Positions 47,701-60,900 of a DNA stretch of 64,000 nucleotides are shown here, one piece after another. The first letter of the stretch is position 1. Every line of letters begins with the position of its first letter. Under the pieces are notes generated by a model, which was given only the letters and a program-made list of their open reading frames with translations, was not told where the DNA came from and did not search any database. The stretch comes from Apoda limacodes. Taxonomy: Eukaryota; Arthropoda; Insecta; Lepidoptera; Limacodidae. Location of the stretch: positions 5,272,501 to 5,336,500 of the forward strand of contig OX291543.1 in NCBI GenBank assembly GCA_946406115.1, given 5' to 3'. A program made the position numbers and the translations under genes.

Positions 47701-50512
47701 ACAACTGACACAGGCAAAAAAGTAAAAGGTCAATGTACGAAATTCTTCCTGCTTAGCGTCCGTGCTATAGTTAGAAATTTGGACGGATTGTAAAATGGAC
47801 AAGTTAGGAACACTACTTACCCGTGGTATAACCCGTGGTGGTGCTAATTGTAGGAGTAAGAGTTCAGAAAGTGGAGGAGTTGGGAAGAGGGCTAGTTGGG
47901 AAAGTGGACGCAGTCGTCCTGAAGGAAAATTATTTCGAAAAAGAAGCTGATAAGGAAAGAGTCCATTTAGGTTGGGCAGGATTTAGGAAGCTTCGTCACG
48001 TCTTTACGTCGTCCATACTGCAGTGCTCTTAGCTGCTCTTTCTGGGACAAGTAGTCCATACTAATATCTTTAATGCGAAAGTAACTCTGTCTGTCTGTCT
48101 ATTTGTCTGACATAGGCTACTTGAAAAACTCAAGTGTAAGTCGTTTTTTTTTTTCTTTTATTCAGGAGTTGCCGTTGAAAGCCTACAGCGGTAATGGAAT
48201 TTAGGGCAGGTAGAACTGCGGGAAAATTTGGCATGGAGATAGTTTGAGTCCGTTGGAAGGACTTTTTTTACTTTAAAACGTCAAGCTTCGGATTTTTTCT
48301 ATAATTGAGAAGATGGCGTTGAAATCTTACACCGATAACCGAATTTAGGGCGGGCGGAACCGCGGACAAAAGCTAGTAGAAAATAGATAAAGCGGTCGTC
48401 TTTCTTGTGAAAGGTTGGACGAACAGTTGACTGTTAAGGTTGATACAGATTATTTGCAACACAGTATGCAATGCAACAAGAATGTATGTGGACGGTCCAC
48501 GCGCACGCTGCGTGCGTCAACAACGCGGCAACGGCCATTCCTGGTAGTGTTCAGCGCGCACGCTATGGAGCCGTTTGATTTTGAAGTGTACATGACTATA
48601 ATGGTGTTTCAATTATTTTATTACACCAGTGTATAAAAAAAGTCCCAGTCGTCATCTCCATCCATTATTACAATTGACAATTCAAATATCGCGGGCAGTA
48701 GGCAGGTCCGCCGCGAGTTAGTCGTCCAGATTACACTGCGCGCACACAAAGCGTTTGTCGAAAAACCGACAATAGGCGGGAACCAACGTGCGCACTGCGA
48801 ATGCACGTAGCGTGCGCGCAGTTGATTATAGTGCGTTCGCGAACACATTAAATAAATGGGAAATGTTGTGTTGCAAATAATCGGTACGCACCTTTAGACG
48901 ATCCTGTAGTGGCGACCGTACAAAATCACTAGGCCAACACGACTTAACATCAAAACACTTACGAACTGCCTGTCTCTACATGTGGAATGTTGAACGGACG
49001 ACTGTTGCAAGACTGTGCAGTGTACTAGCAGTAAAAAAGCGGGTGATCCGAATAGGTACATTTTTAGATGACCAAATTAATTATTCCGAAAATATCAACC
49101 AATGCAGCTGCCCCCCCCCCCCTGCCCGGTTCTGGCTACGCCCATGACTGTTGGCCTTAGAGAAAACCTTGGCAGGGAACTCATACCACAACCTAAGTTC
49201 GTGGGAGGCAGAGCCTCTGAAACCTTCACAGTGCGTGACAATTTAGGTTCTGAGGTATGAGGATATACTCCATGTCAAGGCAAGCTTGTATATCAGTTAA
49301 CTTTACGATAAATATTGAACAGCTCGACGCTATCACCGTCGAAGATTCCCTGGTCCTGCTGCGGAGCCATAGGTCACCCTGACAACTGCACTGCGATGGT
49401 CTACCGTAAGGTAACTAATAGTTAACTATTACTAAGGCTCCGCTGTCCGTCCGTCCGTCTGTCACCATGCTGTATCTCTAAAGCGTGATAGTTAGACAGT
49501 TGGAATTTTCACAGATGTATTTCTGTTGCCGCTATAACAACAAATAATAAAAAAACAGAAAAAAAAAAATATTTAAGGGGGCTCCCATACAACATACGTG
49601 ATTTTTTTGCTCGATTTTGATAATGGCAACAGGTAGACGCTTAAAATATACACAGAATATTTAGTTATGTAGTCACTTTAAAAATAAAATATTAAATTAA
49701 AATAAAACAAATATTTAAGGGGGGCTCCTATAAAACAAACGTAATTTTTTTTGACGGAACCCTTCGTGCGGGAGTCCGACTCGCACTTGGCCGATTTTTT
49801 AAATAAAATTTTAAATAAGTAAAATATATTCTAATTCATACTTTTAAATACCTAACTTATTATAGTATTTATATTTATTATATAATAAATATAAATGTTT
49901 TCAGGACTGTTACGAAGTCATATCTGTTTGGCTTCAGCGATACCAGACTTCTATATACGCGTCGTTAGCGGCGATACATATAGTATTGTCGTCCTGCTCA
50001 CTGCTGCGACGGTCCCGTAGTCTGTCTCGCTCGTACAGCTAGCGGTCACAGCGACCACGTGACGGTAAGAGCATACTTTGAAGATAGATTTCACCTATTA
50101 AAAAAAATCAGACACTGATAAGAACAGTGAATTATATATAAAAAGCTACATAAAGTTACCTTATTAGCTTCATAACGGCCTACCGTCACCAAGGTTCATT
50201 TGGGCCATAGTCCACACGCTGGCCCAATGCGAACTTCACATGTCTTTTTTTTGACGTATGCAGGTTTTCACACGTTGTTTTCCTTCACCGAAAAGCCAGT
50301 GGTGTGATTAATCAATGCAAAGCTATGTTTGTTACATTCGTAGTATTCCTAGCTACTCCTTTGGTATTTCAGGGTCCGGTGACTCATCAGCGCCAAAGCC
50401 CAAGGGTTCTTGGTACGTGTCGCGAGCATCACCTCGCGTCGGTCCCTCGGCTGAAGATGTGGTGGCGGTTATACTACGTAAGGGGACGGTCAGCTGGGTG
50501 GAGAAAGCGTGA
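41737..50512 (+). pseudogene. Duplicated 3' half of the tetraspanin gene (exons 3'-8')
   Basis: Exons: 41737-41895, 42925-42999, 45403-45479, 49323-49410, 49905-50064 and 50373-50512 (the last two placed by the copy offset of 13,035). All splice signals and phases are kept. The only coding change I saw that alters a residue is Pro to Ser in exon 3 (ILPQ to ILSQ). No copy of exons 1-2 lies upstream, so alone it lacks a start and the first membrane segment. It could be a dead partial copy, or serve as alternative 3' exons spliced from exon 2. The in-frame TAG is shared with copy 1. Confidence 0.65.
42163..42871 (+). mobile_element. 5'-truncated CR1/Zenon-like LINE insertion, copy 2 only
   Basis: An open frame runs from about 42168 to 42553 with 'KRAIRAIYKLGSRISLRDRF' and 'NSFMGQCIHFYNKVPNKIQ', ending KNPWD. 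A 3' UTR with 'gagtttcttgccggattctt' follows, then a TTTGACTTTGACTTTGAC tail. Copy 1 shows the empty site at about 29845. The intact frame suggests a young insertion. The family name rests on my memory of the tail and should be verified. Confidence 0.75.
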
Positions 50513-51126
50513 CCGCGGCCGGAGAAACGGCTAAAAACTCAACTACTGCCAAAGAATAAAAATTATTTCAAATAGTAGGGCCTGCCACATTCTTGCCACT
50601 GCCATTATACGACCTATTGTAAGGCCACAGGTCTTACATCGTAGAAGAAGCCTTAAATCATAGTTCATTGCTCTGGCTCAGAACGAAATGGCGGACCTAT
50701 GTCGACCTAGTGGCAATTTACCGGCAGAATTTTCAAGCTGACCATAAGGCCTGACTCGGCTTAGCAATATGACAAGTCAGGACCGACGGCTTAACGTGCC
50801 CTCCAAAACACGGAGCTCAGAAAAATGTGCAGTTACCCATCCAGGTACTGACCGCGACAAACGTCGCTTAACTTCGATGCAACCGGGCCACGCACTTATC
50901 TTTATCACTATTAATATAGGTATAGTTATATAATAAACGCCCAACGAATTAATATAAATAACATAGTTAGGACGACTAGTGTTACTGTGTACGACGTACG
51001 TGTTGTAAATTGTAAGTTGTAAAATAAAACCATAAATAAATTGATTTTACTTAAGAGTGTTTTTGGTTTTATCTCCCGTAACCGTTGTGAACTCAGTTAC
51101 AAATGAGCGGACTGGAGAGTTTTAGT

Positions 51127-51908
51127 TCAGCTAGATTTTTCTTAACACAGACTACTTCAATGTATTATCAGACAAAGACAGAATACACATCTTCGTTTTC
51201 AGGTCGAGGGTCAAATCACCAAGACAATTACATTTATTCATTACATAAAACGCGTTGCTTTTGAAGGAATTTTGCTATCTGATATTAAAACAACATTTTA
51301 GCATAATCTGTTTTATGGATTGGCATTGCTTACACTTTCAGGAAACACTTGATACTAGATTTTGGTAGCTGTCCAAAATACTAAGGTATATAGACGCATC
51401 ACCAACTACAAAATTTAGTCGTTTTTGTGTCGATTCAAAATTAAAATGATCCAATAAATATAGAGAACATAAAGTCTCTACTATAGTAGTACAAAATAAA
51501 AGCATTTTCTTGACACCAACTACTTCCACTTGTCAAATAGTGCCACTTCGAAAACCTATTAAGACGGGTACGAAGATTCTAGTTTTTCACGCTAAAACTT
51601 GCACATTTTTACAAACTTAACGCCTGACCTTCACGGATGACGTCACAGTAACTTCAATTTTAAAAAGCTATAAGAACGGTTCGTTTAGAGGAAATCCGCT
51701 AAAAATACAGCTGCAAAGTAGTTAGATGGAACGACCTAATAAATAAATGTCCAGAGCGGGAATTGAACCCACGCCCCTAGGTTTAACATGCCACTCCCAA
51801 CCGAGCTACAATGCAATCTTTTTAAGTTTTTCATATAAATAGGGTATATACTCTTATATTAATAAAATGCAAATTTACAGCCTTCAACACTTTGTATTCA
51901 ATGATTGT
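51127..51908 (-). other. DCAF1 3' UTR / intergenic stretch with a SINE
   Basis: Between the duplication and the DCAF1 stop codon. It contains a tRNA-like SINE head at about 51738-51822 (minus-strand box B in GGTTCAATTCCCGC). The tail-to-tail arrangement means transcripts from both sides end here. No other gene seen. Confidence 0.45.
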
Positions 51909-54900
51909 TTAGTCTAACTCAAACTCGATGTCCGCTAGCTCCATGTCCGGTTCGCTGCCGCTGCTCCGGGGTTCCGCACCCTAAAACATTACCAACGAAA
52001 CACCTTAAGCGCAAACGACCTTATCATGCTAATCACTCACTATCATTTAGCGCTATCGTTCCAAACATTAGGTGCGTTCTGTTAACGGCATTGAGAGCTA
52101 TGACATCGCATAGACATTGAAATCGTTTTTCTCACCAAATGTAAACAAACAATATGGCCGTTCACTCTTTGCCAGCGCATCTACTGCTCTACCTCACGAG
52201 CATGTGCAGCCAATGCGTTAATTGCGGTTCAGAAGTGACATCATAGCGCATTAATTTTTGGTCAACAGAACGATCGAATGTTCGCATTAGACAGCATTGA
52301 GCACATTCAATGTGTATAATGCTTGTCAACAAAACGCCCCTATAGATAACTTCCACTAGATCCCTAATACAAGGTCACGCTAGCTCACAACAGCGTATAA
52401 ACTACAAGAACTAATACGTACGATTCACTTACGACCAGAAGTTAGCACCGTCGCATCGTTCATTGTTGATAAAACTTGTTATTTGTCGTAATCAGATCAA
52501 AATGTCTTCGTGTTCAGTAAAGTGGTTTTGCACAGAGATAGTTCAAGATACGGAAAATTCATAAGTTCGGGTATCACTATAACTAAACTCCAGGAAAGAA
52601 CCATAGCTGCAGCTATAGCTTGCTATAACAAACCAATAATAACGGCATACGGCATAGTTGCCGTAAGAACTCTACGCCGATAACCAAATTTAAGGCGGGG
52701 CCGCTAAGCAAAGGCTAGTTGTATATAAAGGGTCCGATGTTTTTATATAAAACATAACTTGCGTAGTCGTTTTTAATTAAATATAAGTATCGGAAATATC
52801 ACCGACATTTTAAAAAGTTTCAAAAAACGTTTTCTCTACTCTTCGTACGCAATTCCATTGTAATAATGTTCAGATATCCGTGTTGTTTTCAATTAAATAA
52901 AATTTTTAGATAATTATTTAGACTTAGAACAAAAACGACGTGTCAGCACCGTGTTATCGACTGTGCTACGCCGATATATATCAAGCGCTTCAAAATAGTA
53001 ATATAGTTGGGTTTTTATCTATCCACCTATAGGTTCGAATTTGGAAAAATACTACCTATTTATTTGACGGTTCCGTGGATCTATTAGTAGTTGTGCTACT
53101 CCAGATCCGAGGTTCGCGGGTTGATCCGAGACCAGAAAAAACATTTATGAAATGAAAATTTGTGTTTGTCTTCAGTCTGGGTGTTGTTTTACAACACTAA
53201 GGTGGCAAACAAGCTGGACTTCTGGTCCCGAAAAAAAGAAAAATCAGAAAACTCTTTAGAAAAAAAGAAAGAAAATAAGTTTGTTGTTGCTACTTGGCAA
53301 CAAAACAGAAATACAAAAAATCTACAACTATAAACATTTTGTAGCTTAACGTACAAGACTATCATGTATTTATTTATATGTTGTGTAACTAACAATGATA
53401 CCAAGATTTACCGATATCGATAAATTATCATCAATCACTTCGTAATTGTCGGCGACATTTGTTGTTCCTGAAATATCCAATGAGAGTTCTTATAGACCAT
53501 GTCAACCGTGTCCCACCTCATACTTTTTTTGGTGAGTTTAGAATAGGTGCGTTTGTTCACTGCTACAATGCGTTTAATGTCATAATCCAGCTAAGTTAGA
53601 AAGACATAAATTCTATATGACACAATACAAATCTTGGCTCATTCTCTTTAGTTGGACTGCACATAATGTACATTATGTCGGTCAACAAAACGCCACTAAT
53701 CAAACAAACTTTTTAACTTTCGGGATCTAGTGGAAGTTATCAATGGTTCCAAACTAAGCAAAGCTACAGAATATATAATACCACGTCTATGTACTACGCC
53801 CGAAGCCTTCTGAGTTTGGGATTGCCAACAAACAAAACGAAAAGCCGAGTTTCGTTTAATCAAGTTAAAAGGGCTAAACACATCCGAGGTACGATTATAC
53901 TTTTTTTATGACACTGAAAAATTGTACATATAGTCTCTACGGGTCTTTTTTTTCTGCCACTTTGGATAACATCTAGTATTTAATATGACTAGTACTAACT
54001 CGTCGTCGCCTCGAGCGTCTTCTCCGTGGCGGCGGGTCCTCCTCCTCCGGTCGTTCCCTGGACGACTCGTCGGAGGTGGCGCCCTCCGCAAAGGCCAGCA
54101 CTGCATTACGAAGGACGTTTGTGGTCACTACAAGTTCACAGTCTCAAATAAAAATACACACGAATATATTAGATTTCATGCATTCTCATTATCTAAATGC
54201 AGTCCGAATCGCAGGCAAAGTTGGTTAGAAAGGTGGAAAAAAACAAAGCGCAGAGCTTAGAAAACGTGCCACTAGAACGGTCACCCATCCAACGACAGAC
54301 CATGTCCGACATTACTTAACTTCGCATATCGTTTCCGATACACGAGTAATATAATTATTATACTCACAATCGTCATCGTTATCAGACCCTGAGTCGCTTC
54401 CATCATCGTTTTCCGATCCACCTGCGCCCAGGTCCTCCTCGTCGTCTTCTTCCTGTAAAGTAACACAATACACTTTTAGGGACAATACTATAAAACCACT
54501 TGGAACAGATTTGCAAAAAGGCAATATTTATTTTTAGGCGAATCGTAAAGAAGACGCAAAGGAAATTGGGCAAAAGTATGTCGACCTCAGTCCAATAAAT
54601 TTAAAGTCCGCTCCCTAGATTAACACATAGTGCATTCCGAAGAGTATTTTTATAGCAATTTTTTGTGTATGGTACAGTAACAATCTATAATAATTATTTA
54701 ATTATGCAAAAAGCATATTAAATTCATAAAATGTCAGTGAATAATTTTAATGATGCAAGCTTTGTTAATATTTTATGGCATAAAGTGTGTATGAAAAAAA
54801 ACTAAATAGTTTTGACCTTAAAGAAGGACAAACCAACAAATACACTTCTGCATTTGTTATATTAAGAGTTATTTGAGATACAACAACAGTGTAGTTAAGT

Positions 54901-57900
54901 TAAAAAGGGTGATCTAACCGCGTCATCATCATGGTCCCTCTTCCTCCCCACGTCGTAAACCTTGACGCACGACTCCTGCATGTTCTCGAAGTCACCCATG
55001 TTCTCCACCAGAGATATCTGCGTTCCCCACCGGGACACGCTCAGCGAGTATATGTTTCTCTTCACATCTATCGTTGCTGTGAATTAAATTAACAAGCAAG
55101 TGAGTCAACAGTTATTTTTGAAAAATCTTTTACTAGTAGGAAAATTCATTACCCTCGAGTAACATTAGTTATTTTTATTTTGATCTTTTAACTTTGTTAG
55201 TTTAAGATATCAATATTCGTATAATTAAAACGTACAAACCTAGTTTTCTATAATACCTAAGTCTCTAAAATCAGATAAGGTTAAGGAGGGAAGAATCTAT
55301 ATTGTATAAAAACCATAGTCACAGTGTGACAGAGACAAAACTGTGGTCTCTTGTCTTTTATAACTTGTATTAAACATAAACAAAAGGCGGACATTGATAG
55401 AAAAGAGGTTTGAATTTCTTAAGTGTGGCCAATTTTGTGAAGCTGTTGCGCAGTCCATATTACAAAACTTAAAGTAGGTGATCAAAACCTTCACTTTTCT
55501 CGTTGCAATATTGACCATTTTTTTTAATTTATTTTATGGGTTGGTTACAAGACCTATCTGACATTAGTTTAAAAGGCTTATAGAAGTTTCTCATTTTAAA
55601 TTTTACATTATAATAACAGTCCTTTAACTTTTTTATGTATTTATAAATGGCAGTATATGTTGTCTTAAAATAAAAAGAGATACGTAACCGCGATGGGCGG
55701 TCTGGAGATGTTTTAGTAGATTCTCGGGGCCGGATTACTCAATCGGATGATCGAGCAAATCGATTGTAAATAAAAGTATACTACAATCGCCCATCACTAA
55801 GATATATCTTTACTCATTACTAACCTATGCTGGAGTAGTCGTAAGGGTCTAAAGTTTTAAAGCTGGTGTCAAACTGGCTGCGTTCCTCGGAGTCCTGGTC
55901 GGAGCACACCGCGTACAGCGCAGTACATGTCGGGTTAAACACAACCTGAAATCATAAATACGGTACCTCCATACAATAAAAACAAATAGCTTATTAAAAA
56001 GTACAAATATATAGATATATAAATACTGTTCATTAATCCATAACGTTGCATACAATTGATTTGGTTTTGGTACAGAAAAACATAGAACTTCTAATCCCGG
56101 ATAAGATGTATAAATATCACGGTTTAATCCTGGAAATGGTGTAGCCGGTGGCAGGTTACACCTCCAGTTGTGAGCCTAAATCACTAGCTTTAGAGTTAAA
56201 GGTAAGTAAATTCATAATATAATTAGATAAATAAATGATTAGATTAGATTAGATACTTAACTGGTATTATTAGAAATGTCTTACCTCTGATTTGTCTAAC
56301 GTGGGCACAGTGCGTAGCAAATGGAATGTCCTAAGGTCCCATACTTCAGTGTTTGAAATTACCTGAGTAACAAAAATATTAAAACTAAAATGTTGCAGTT
56401 GCCTTAGCCACGTAGGGGTCACAGGTCTCTATACACAGAGAAAAGAGGCTTAGGCCATACAGGTGCTAGCATACATACAGGTCAGGTTAGCGGACATTGT
56501 TAAGCTACTGGTGACTCAACTGTCAGAGGAGCTCGTGGTTCAGCTACATTTGTCTATAAAAACAATATGCAAAGTGAAGCAAAGTCGAACATGGTCAGTC
56601 GTTGGATGGGTGCAGTAATTCTATCGTAAAACGCAAACAATTACCTAACATACGACATTGTCCATTGTTGCTGCACTAAAATTCTGTGCTGCTGTTTGTT
56701 AATCAACTTCATGTCCAGTTACATTAAATGTTGGTTATAAATTTATGTTGCGGTAATTCATAAACAGTTAAACAGCGTATGTTACATCTCCATAAACCAA
56801 CTTACCTCTAAACCGTTTGGATGAAAAACACCGCTATGCGTTTGATTTAGCTTATCGAATTTGTGAATCTCTTTACCGGTGTTCACATCCCACAAGACGC
56901 CATCTGAAAACAAATTCAGAATAACATCAAGCTACACATAAAAAATATATTTGTTATTCATACAGGTTAATCAACTAGTTAATTAGTATCCTTATGTATA
57001 AATCCGAATGTTTGTTTGTTTTTTATTGATTAACATCGCAAAAGAGCATCCAAATTGACATGATTTCAGCACAGGAATAGTTGCAAGGACTAAAAAGACT
57101 AAAACGATTTTAGTCTTTTTTACCCCAGCGATGTAATCTGACTTACGTTTTAGACGTTCTTTACCTGGGTAAGCACCCCTACTTTATGTATATCGATAGA
57201 TTTAGTATTAGTGTGTGCCATTCCATGTCAGGGTGGGTAGGGCATTTTATCTTGGGTCTTCGGTTGATAAGGCAATGTCTATCATGTTCTACGCTGGCAA
57301 ATTTAATTCGAAGATCGTTTACTGTTAGACAGACATCGAGCCACTGCCGCAAATAATGAAAATAGTACATACCGAGTAAGGGCAGTAAAAAAAAACCAAG
57401 AGGCTATTTACCCGAGGCCGTGTTACAAAACATATTAAAACAATCGTCATTCATTTGGACGTTAGATGCACATTACGGAGCAAGACTCAATACGATTTTA
57501 ATCAATTAATTGTTATTACTAATAATCACGCAAGACCAAATATTGAACAGAGAAACTACTCCATACGTACCAGATAGAACCAGTTCATCCGTAGGGTTAA
57601 ACGTAGCTCGGTTTTTGGCGTACTGATTGCTAATTGTAGGTGTTAATGTGAGCAACTCTCGGCCGGTGCGGGTGTCGAATATGGTAGCTGTTTCACCTTT
57701 GGTACCAATAATGCGTTCGTCCGTCATTTTTGAGAATTCCACGTACTCTTCATTGTCTAGCTGAAACCTAAATAAAGGGTAAATAGATCACTAAACTAAA
57801 TCACTATTCGGAATTAAGGGTTTTATAATTATATTCTTTTTTTTTATTACGGGTATAAACATTACTAACAATTGTTCGAATTCTTTCATGTTCCATAATG

Positions 57901-60900
57901 CCGACAGGGGTCGCCATGTGGTTGTCGCAGACGCTAGTAGAAGCATCCCGTCTCTGCTTGCCTGCAATATAAATAAATAAATAAATATTTTTGGACATTA
58001 CACACAGCGCCGTCTGGACCCAAAGTAAGCAAAGCTTGTGTTATGGATACTAGACAACGGATACAGATACATATATATTACTTTTTTTTTGTAAATACAT
58101 ACATATTTTACATAAATACACCCTTTTTTATCACATAAATGTTTGTCTAATGCAGGAATCGAATCCACACCCTCTGCGCAGCAGTCCGCCACTCAACCAA
58201 CTAGGCTGCAAGGGAGTCAATATCCAAACTATCTTTATCTCTCTTAGCTGATATTATAATGAGTGAGAGATTTAAAAACACTGCTATATTATTCCAGATG
58301 GTTATAGTCTATGTTTTGTTCTAATAAGTTCCGTAAGATAAAAGGGGATGGATTTGCGACGGAATGCTAGTTTCAAAATAAAATCTATTACGAAGATGTA
58401 AGTCCTACTTTTTTGATAGTTTTTAAGTTGATTTTTAGCCAAGAATGTAGCATCAACAAACACTGTTTTAAAAAGGTAGAAAAGTTGCAATCAGGATACC
58501 CTTAAACTGAATGTTTCCGCGATGTCGTTTTTAGATGGTTACATCGTGAAAAATAGTTTTTATAAGGTCACAAAGCTCTCTCACGGCCATTCATAGATCC
58601 ATAGGTTAATCAGCCTATTCCAGTCCACTGCTGGACATAGGCCTTTCCAGAATGGCAGAACGCCATTTTGAAACGGTAGTAGTAACTTGTAGTTTATTAA
58701 CTTAATAGAATTTGTATGATATCCTATTTAGAGAAATATAGCATTTGAATTTGATTTTTTATTTTATTTACGAAATCATAATGTAAAGCTATTACTTGAT
58801 TACTTTACAAAAACACAGTACCTGCATATGGTAAATGTACGACTCGTGAACTTGGTACGAATTCTCTTCTACACCGCTGAACATGTTGAATATCCGGATA
58901 TCGCCTGAAGAGGTCGCTGCCAGCAACTGTTGTTGAGTTGGCTGGAACATCACTTACTGTTATACATGCACTATTCGCTCACGCCACTGGCTTTTTGGTG
59001 AAGGAAAAAATCGTAAAAAATCCTTCACCCATGGTGAGGGTAGGTCATGCCCAACAGTGTGGGCCTATGGAGGCTGGTTACAACACTGATGTATGAGATA
59101 TGAGGTATTTTTAACTAATTGCAGGTCGGTATGTTAATTTATTGATGCTTTATTGTGCAAAATATTACATAAAAAGGCAACAGTAAAAAAAATACGTAAA
59201 CCTTTACGTACAGTAGGACTGTTAAGATAACGTCCGTAACGTGCATCTAGGGCCTAGATTTCAGCGTCGAAATATGTATGTATCGCCATTGTTTGTTACC
59301 ACTACAGGGGTATAGGCCGCTTCTTTGAGAAAGTAGGGTTTGACCATATTCAACGGTTTTGGACTAGTATACATTGGCGAACGTTTTCGAGCTATTGGCC
59401 ACTCGACTGTCAGAATTTCCAAACCGCCCATGAGGCCTCTTACTTTTAAAATATATAATGTCTAAATCATTAAAAAAACGCTTATTACTATAGCATTCCT
59501 TGTCCGATTTCAAAAACTTCCTTCAAAAGACGAAGTCTGGGGTACTTAAAGACAAGGTGATTCGATTACTATAACCATTATTCGGGTCGGCATGACGTGC
59601 AAGCATGTAAGTACAACTTGACGACACCGCACCGTTTAACATCAGCCGGGCTATATGCTTGTCTGCCACCTTAATAGTACAAAAACAATGCTGTGAAGCT
59701 TAATCTAATACATACGTGGAATATAGTATGCGTGAAGTAGGAATCGTCGTCTTGTAGCCGTAACGTCCGAACTGGAGCGAAGTAGGAGTGCACCAGTCGA
59801 GAGTCAGTCCTTCTAGTTCTGAGCCCTATGTCCAGTTCTCTTCGTACGACCCGAGCGCACGCGTTCAGAGCCTCGCCAGACCCGAGGATAGTGGCAGCGC
59901 CCCGGGGATCCGGACATTTGTGAGGTCTGTATAATACAGATAAGTTATACCACTCCTTATGAGGCAGAGTTAACGTACACGCATTAACTTAGGGTTTTGT
60001 AGGTTAAGATAATATGTTGCGCATATTTTGAAAACTTGTAAACTGATTTTGATCAAACACTAATTTAGTTTCATGTCTATTTTTTGTCAGATTTTGGAAC
60101 TCACGGAATTAGAATAGAACTTTAGAAAACAGTATGTACCTGAGAGAAAAAGTTACTTACGAACCTTAAAAACATTTTGAAAACTTTTCCAGCGACCACA
60201 CCTACATTAGAGTGCGCAAAATCTAACAAAAAATCAACATCCAGTTCGTTGTATGGGAATTGATTGGACATATTTGTTTATATTCTCCCAATTTCATTAT
60301 ATAACAGAATGGCGGTTTACAAGACACCTTTCTGTGCTTTGGAATCAAGGCAAAGATGACAGAATCATAAGGCTGTGACATATGGACGGACGGACACCTA
60401 AGTCACAGCACAATAATGGTTTCTTCTTAACATAATAGCTTTAGTGGTTTAGGTGGAAGTTATTCTGTCTTCGATCCCAGACAGACTTGTTCGAACAAGA
60501 CAAACATTTATGTACTTAATGAAAATTTGAGTATGTCTTAAACAATTGTATTGTTTTATGTATATGTATGCATTCACATACAATTGTATATTACTACCAG
60601 TTGTCTAGTATTTATAGTACAGTACAAGGTATTTAGATTTAGACCAGTGTTGAGCAAAATTTAATTGCAATTTTAATTATATTATTATTTTTGCAATTAA
60701 TTTTTGACGGTAATTGTAGGAATTTACAATTGATTGCGTTAATTTATCAATTTGTGACTGCAGCAATTAACATATTTTGATAAACTGTTAATGCGATAGC
60801 AATAGATAACAATAAATTAATTTTTAATTGCAATTAAATTTTGTCAAACACTGCGACCAAAGGGCGCTGTGTGTAATGTCCTAAATGTTTATTATTTTTG

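Larger units (their letters stand above)
38103..51126. repeat. Tandem duplication, copy 2 (13.0 kb)
   Basis: Same sequence as 27762-38102, with extra blocks at about 39026-41030 and 42163-42871. It ends at 'gagagttttagtt', after which unique DNA (cagctagattt) follows. The junction between copies has three successive TTTTAG units, where the distal end has one. Genuine local duplication and misassembled alternative haplotypes are both possible. Confidence 0.88.

Noticed and set aside
53189..53881. Minus-strand open frames in a DCAF1 intron
   Set aside because: No match to DCAF1 segments, no phase-compatible splice sites, and adjacent exons already join in phase.
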